NCBI GenBank assembly: GCA_040905905.1
Contig: JBBDQN010000012.1
Location: 1-52,244 of the forward strand
Origin: JAICND01 sp040905905
Lineage (GTDB): Bacteria > Actinomycetota > Acidimicrobiia > Spongiisociales > ZC4RG35
Length of the DNA: 52,244 nt
Direction of reading: 5' to 3'
In this document: positions 49,472 to 52,244 of the stretch, piece after piece
Position numbering within the stretch: the first letter of the stretch is position 1
How the letters are laid out: each line of letters begins with the position of its first letter
Made by a program: the position numbers and the translations under genes
The notes under the pieces: generated by a model
What the model was told of the DNA's origin: nothing
The model's input: the letters and a program-made list of their open reading frames with translations, nothing else
Databases searched by the model: none

Positions 49472-49503
49472 AAAAAGAAAAACCCCTGCGGCTCTGACAG
49501 GGG
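49472..49503 (-). terminator. Attenuator-type terminator in the leader of the sulfurtransferase gene
   Basis: On the minus strand, CCCCTG (49503-49498), a 9-base loop, CAGGGG (49488-49483), then TTTTTCTTTTT (49482-49472): a textbook intrinsic terminator. It lies between the leader peptide and the structural gene (34 bp before its ATG), not after a gene, so it most likely acts as a conditional attenuator. It could also end the upstream MFS mRNA. Confidence 0.85.
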
Positions 49504-49542
49504 CGGCGATGGGTTTGCGGAGGATTCAGTCTTAATCGACTC

Positions 49543-49587
49543 TCAAGCGCACAACCACCTGCCCTGCCTTGTACAGAGGCAATGCAT
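49543..49587 (-). CDS. Cysteine-rich leader peptide (14 residues)
   Basis: ATG at 49587 reading on the minus strand gives MHCLCTRQGRWLCA and a TGA. Three of 14 residues are cysteine. It precedes the terminator by 39 bases and the sulfurtransferase by about 104. Ribosome stalling at the Cys codons when cysteinyl-tRNA is low could change the folding and prevent termination, as in known amino-acid attenuators; cysteine-rich upstream ORFs are known before sulfur genes in mycobacteria. No anti-terminator pairing was worked out. Confidence 0.6.
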   Translation of the reverse strand: MHCLCTRQGRWLCA

Positions 49588-49668
49588 ACCGGCGGCGGCG
49601 TGAGAAGTGAAGGTCACTGCGGGTGCATTCTGGTCGATCGGGGGTGGTGATCGCAAGACCAGATTCGG

Positions 49669-50919
49669 TCAGGCTCTGATCTGGGGTAGTTCGATGGTGT
49701 CCTCGATCAGGAGGCCCGCCTGCGGCGAGGTGGCAATCGGCAGCGGCGGGAGGTGGTGGGCTTCGGCCAGCTGACGTCGTTTCGCAAGTCGATAGAGGCC
49801 GTAGACGCCAAGGGCGACGTGGCTGACGCCCGCCACCAGCCAGAAGCCGGAAGGTCCCATCCGTTCCATCGCCAGGGACGTGCCGATGGGACCGAGCAGG
49901 GTTCCCACGCCATAGACGCCGAGTAGGACGGCGCTAGCCGGAACCACCTTCTCGGGGGTCAGGGCGTCGTTGACATGGCTGATGGCCAACGAATACAGGG
50001 GAAAGCTGAAAGCAGTAAACCCAAACATGGCCACCAGGGGCCAGGTCGAAAGCGGTGCGGTCGCCATCGCCGCAAGTGAGCAAGTTCCGGCGGCGATGCT
50101 TGCCCCGATGATGACATGTCGTCGGTTGAACCGGTCGGAGGCATACCCGATGGGCCACTGCAGGACGATCCCACCCGCCATCGCCGCTCCCACGAACAGG
50201 CCTACCCGCGGCACCGTCATCCCGACCTGGGTGGCGTAGGTCGCACCGATGCCGAGGATGGCCCCGACTCCGATCCCGGTCACGAAGGAGGTGGCCAGAC
50301 CCAGAGGAGCTCTCTTGAATACTTCGCTTACAGCCAGGTGGCCGTGGCGGAGACGGGCTGGGGTGGTCGTGTGGATCGTCACCAGTGGGAGGGCAGCCGC
50401 CCCCAAAAGGACCGCGGCGACGAAGAACAGGGACGCATCGGAAGGGGTGCCAATGCCGAGCAGCACCTGGCCGAGCCCGTAACCGGCGTTGACGACCAAT
50501 AGGTACACGGCCAGGAGGCGCCCCCGCACGGCCGGATCGGCGCTGGCGGCAAGCCAACTCTCGGCCACCACAAAGAGGCCGGCTGTGGCCAACCCGGTTA
50601 CAGCCCGGATGAGGCTCCAAGCGGCTGGCACTGGCCAGAACGGGTAAGCGGCGGCAGCAACTGCGCCGAGTAGGGCGAGGAGGACGAACAGCCTGATGTG
50701 ACCCAGCCTGACGAGGACCCGTGGCGCCAGGACGCACCCGACCAGAAACCCGACGTAGTAGCTCGACATCACCAGTCCGATGACCGTGGTCGGGAACTCC
50801 TCCAACGACGCCCGGATTCCGAGGACGGTCCCGAGCAGACCGCTCCCGACCATCAAGAGAGTCATTGCCGCCAGCAGCGGAGTGGCGGTCACGATGGTTC
50901 TGGCGGCGGACTGTCTCAC
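49669..50919 (-). CDS. MFS transporter (YcaD/UMF1-like)
   Basis: 416 residues with 12 hydrophobic segments. The A-type motif between helices 2 and 3 is GCVLAPRVLVRLGHIRLFV, and GYASDRFNRRHVIIGAS is the repeat in the second half. AESWLAASADPAVRGRLLAVYLL is characteristic of the YcaD group of drug or metabolite exporters. Substrate unknown. The sulfurtransferase follows after 230 bp that contain the leader and terminator, so the two may or may not be co-transcribed. Confidence 0.87.
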   Translation of the reverse strand: MRQSAARTIVTATPLLAAMTLLMVGSGLLGTVLGIRASLEEFPTTVIGLVMSSYYVGFLVGCVLAPRVLVRLGHIRLFVLLALLGAVAAAAYPFWPVPAAWSLIRAVTGLATAGLFVVAESWLAASADPAVRGRLLAVYLLVVNAGYGLGQVLLGIGTPSDASLFFVAAVLLGAAALPLVTIHTTTPARLRHGHLAVSEVFKRAPLGLATSFVTGIGVGAILGIGATYATQVGMTVPRVGLFVGAAMAGGIVLQWPIGYASDRFNRRHVIIGASIAAGTCSLAAMATAPLSTWPLVAMFGFTAFSFPLYSLAISHVNDALTPEKVVPASAVLLGVYGVGTLLGPIGTSLAMERMGPSGFWLVAGVSHVALGVYGLYRLAKRRQLAEAHHLPPLPIATSPQAGLLIEDTIELPQIRA

Positions 50920-50963
50920 CCGGTCACTCTACGAAGCACGTAGCCGGGATCGGTCCGTAGCCT

Positions 50964-52124
50964 TTGGACGTGCACGATCTGACCGAGACAGCATCGGTTC
51001 GTAAGGCTGGCAAGGGTCGACTGTTTGGCATCGACGGCGCCCGCGGCCTGGCCCTGGTGGGCATGATGGCCGTCCACATCCTTCCCAACGAGAACCCCGA
51101 TGGCAGCGCTACCTGGTATTACGTGTTGACGGGAGGCAAGTCCTCGGCACTCTTCGCGGTGCTGGCTGGGGTCGGCCTGGCGCTCGCCAATGGACGCGAG
51201 ACCCCGCCCCGCGGTCGCGCATGGCGGGCCAGCGCCGCCGCCAGCGTCGGTCGCGCCCTGTTGCTGGTCCCGATCGGCCTGTTTCTTGGTGAGCTCAGCT
51301 CGGGCGTGGCGGTGATCCTGGTTCACTACGCCCTGCTCTTCTCCATTGGGGCGGTGTTGTTGGGTCTGCCCCGACGCTGGTTGATCGGTCTGGCGGCGCT
51401 GTGGGCAGTAGGAGCGCCCTTACTCAGCCATCTTTGGAGAAGCCTCGGTGACCAGCCCGGCGCCCAGGTGCCGGGCTTCGACTCGCTGCTGAATCCGGCG
51501 GCGATGCTGGGAGATCTCTTTCTGACCGGTTACTACCCGGTCCTCCCCTGGATCACCTACCTGCTGGCCGGGCTTGCCATTGGTCGGTCGAGTCTCGCTG
51601 CGTCCAGGACCTCCTGGTCGCTGTTGAGTCTGGGTGCGGCACTGGCCGTAGGGTCGTGGGTGGTCTCGGCGGTCCTCCTGGGCCCGCTCGGTGGCGCAGA
51701 GGCAATCGGCGATATCCCGGGCCAGTACTCCGGCACCACCCCCACCACCTCCCTGTGGTACCTGGCGGTCGCCACTCCCCATTCGGGAACCCCGTTCGAT
51801 CTGATCCTCACCATCGGAACCGCTATGACGGTGATCGGACTGTGTCTGCTGATAGCCCGGGTCGGGAAGGCGGCCATCGGGTGGTTGGCCGCCGCCGGTG
51901 GCATGACCTTCAGCCTTTACACCGGCCACGTCCTGGCCATGGCGAGCGAAGTCGGATTCGACAACCGGCCGGCCCTCTACTGGTGGCACGCCATCGGCGC
52001 CCTGCTGCTCGGATTCGCATGGCGCTACTGGGTGGGTCGCGGTCCTCTGGAGACGCTGTCGGCCAACATCGCCAATGCCCTTCGGGGTGGAGCGGAGGGC
52101 CTCGCTAGTCCCAGAGCGGGGTGA
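50964..52124 (+). CDS. Multi-pass membrane acyltransferase-like protein (HGSNAT/DUF1624 type)
   Basis: 386 residues from TTG 50964; GTG 50970 is an alternative start. RLFGIDGARGLALVGMMAVH near the N-terminus, with the catalytic-type His in the first membrane helix, is the signature of heparan-alpha-glucosaminide N-acetyltransferase-like (DUF1624/DUF418) proteins. About 10 membrane segments follow, with FSLYTGHVLAM near the end. Such proteins may move acetyl groups across the membrane; no substrate can be read. The end overlaps the neighbouring minus-strand gene by 20 bp. Confidence 0.78.
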   Translation: MDVHDLTETASVRKAGKGRLFGIDGARGLALVGMMAVHILPNENPDGSATWYYVLTGGKSSALFAVLAGVGLALANGRETPPRGRAWRASAAASVGRALLLVPIGLFLGELSSGVAVILVHYALLFSIGAVLLGLPRRWLIGLAALWAVGAPLLSHLWRSLGDQPGAQVPGFDSLLNPAAMLGDLFLTGYYPVLPWITYLLAGLAIGRSSLAASRTSWSLLSLGAALAVGSWVVSAVLLGPLGGAEAIGDIPGQYSGTTPTTSLWYLAVATPHSGTPFDLILTIGTAMTVIGLCLLIARVGKAAIGWLAAAGGMTFSLYTGHVLAMASEVGFDNRPALYWWHAIGALLLGFAWRYWVGRGPLETLSANIANALRGGAEGLASPRAG

Positions 52125-52244
52125 TCGCCTGCTCGAGCAGATGGGTCACATCGCCGAGCCGGTGGACACCACCCGACACCACCGAGACTCCCGACACGAC
52201 GACATCACTGACATCCGCGGCGGTGGCGGCGAAAAGGAGTTGAT
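52105..52244 (-). CDS. Amidohydrolase, C-terminal end (partial)
   Basis: The minus-strand frame is open from the window edge to a TAG at 52107-52105. The 46 codons read LLFAATAADVSDVVVSGVSV, VSGGVHRLGDVTHLLE and QAITPLWD. This is the usual end of metal-dependent amidohydrolases, with the last strand of the small beta-domain (DVVVSGVSVVSGG); the closest in texture is formimidoylglutamate deiminase (HutF). The start and active site lie outside the window. Confidence 0.7.
   Translation of the reverse strand, partial: QLLFAATAADVSDVVVSGVSVVSGGVHRLGDVTHLLEQAITPLWD

Noticed and set aside
1..52244. CRISPR array, tRNA genes, insertion sequences or prophage
   Set aside because: No regularly spaced repeats, cloverleaf sequences, transposase or phage structural genes were seen by reading both strands.

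Overview
The window is 52 kb of high-GC bacterial chromosome, most likely from an uncultured actinobacterium and possibly Acidimicrobiia-like. The class is an inference. It rests on the GC-rich codon use, the frequent GTG/TTG starts, zinc-ribbon versions of several ribosomal proteins, mycothiol-type enzymes (a maleylpyruvate-isomerase-family protein beside a tandem GNAT protein), HrcA/CIRCE control of groESL, and the gene order. There are no tRNA or rRNA genes, CRISPR arrays or recognisable insertion sequences.

Region 1 (1-17565) is the ribosomal supercluster, all on the plus strand and mostly with 1-8 bp overlaps: the end of tuf, the S10 block (rpsJ to rpsQ), the spc block (rplN to secY), then adk, map, an infA-position mini-ORF, rpmJ, rpsM, rpsK, rpsD, rpoA, rplQ, coaA, a Yip1-like membrane protein and truA. 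Three things stand out. S3 has a long C-terminal tail with RLIEAGGGK repeats. A 46-codon IF1-like ORF sits where infA should be. Two families of short repeats sit at gene junctions and sometimes run into coding sequence.

Region 2 (17600-23441) has a HAD hydrolase, then a MerB-like organomercurial-lyase gene. An in-frame TGA replaces its second catalytic cysteine and is followed by a SECIS-like hairpin, so it is a candidate selenoprotein. After it come rplM-rpsI-glmM and glmS. A textbook glmS ribozyme lies upstream of glmS, so glucosamine-6-phosphate probably controls the last step of hexosamine synthesis.

Region 3 (23442-28735) is an accessory stretch between glmS and acpS. It holds an NTF2-like gene divergent from a TetR regulator over a clear palindromic operator, a RibD/DHFR-like reductase between two diverged 56-bp direct repeats, an OsmC-like gene, a membrane sensor-like protein, and remnants of HIT and HAD genes.

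Region 4 (28736-36210) is a compact housekeeping run: acpS, nnr (NAD(P)HX repair), alr, a P1/S58 peptidase, a low-molecular-weight phosphatase, a family-4 uracil-DNA glycosylase, and tsaE-tsaB-rimI-tsaD for tRNA t6A synthesis.

Region 5 (36216-41836) has groES-groL behind two CIRCE operators and in front of a strong terminator, then a DinB-like protein, a methyltransferase, a mycothiol-dependent-type enzyme and a tandem GNAT protein.

Region 6 (41882-48122) is an unusual divergent cluster: an esterase, a GT5 glycogen/starch synthase and three paralogous ATP-grasp ligases, with 4-bp overlaps within each arm. It looks like an uncharacterised pathway.

Region 7 (48110-52244) has a triple-rhodanese sulfurtransferase behind a cysteine-rich leader peptide and an attenuator-type terminator, an MFS exporter, an HGSNAT-like membrane acyltransferase, and the end of an amidohydrolase that runs off the window.
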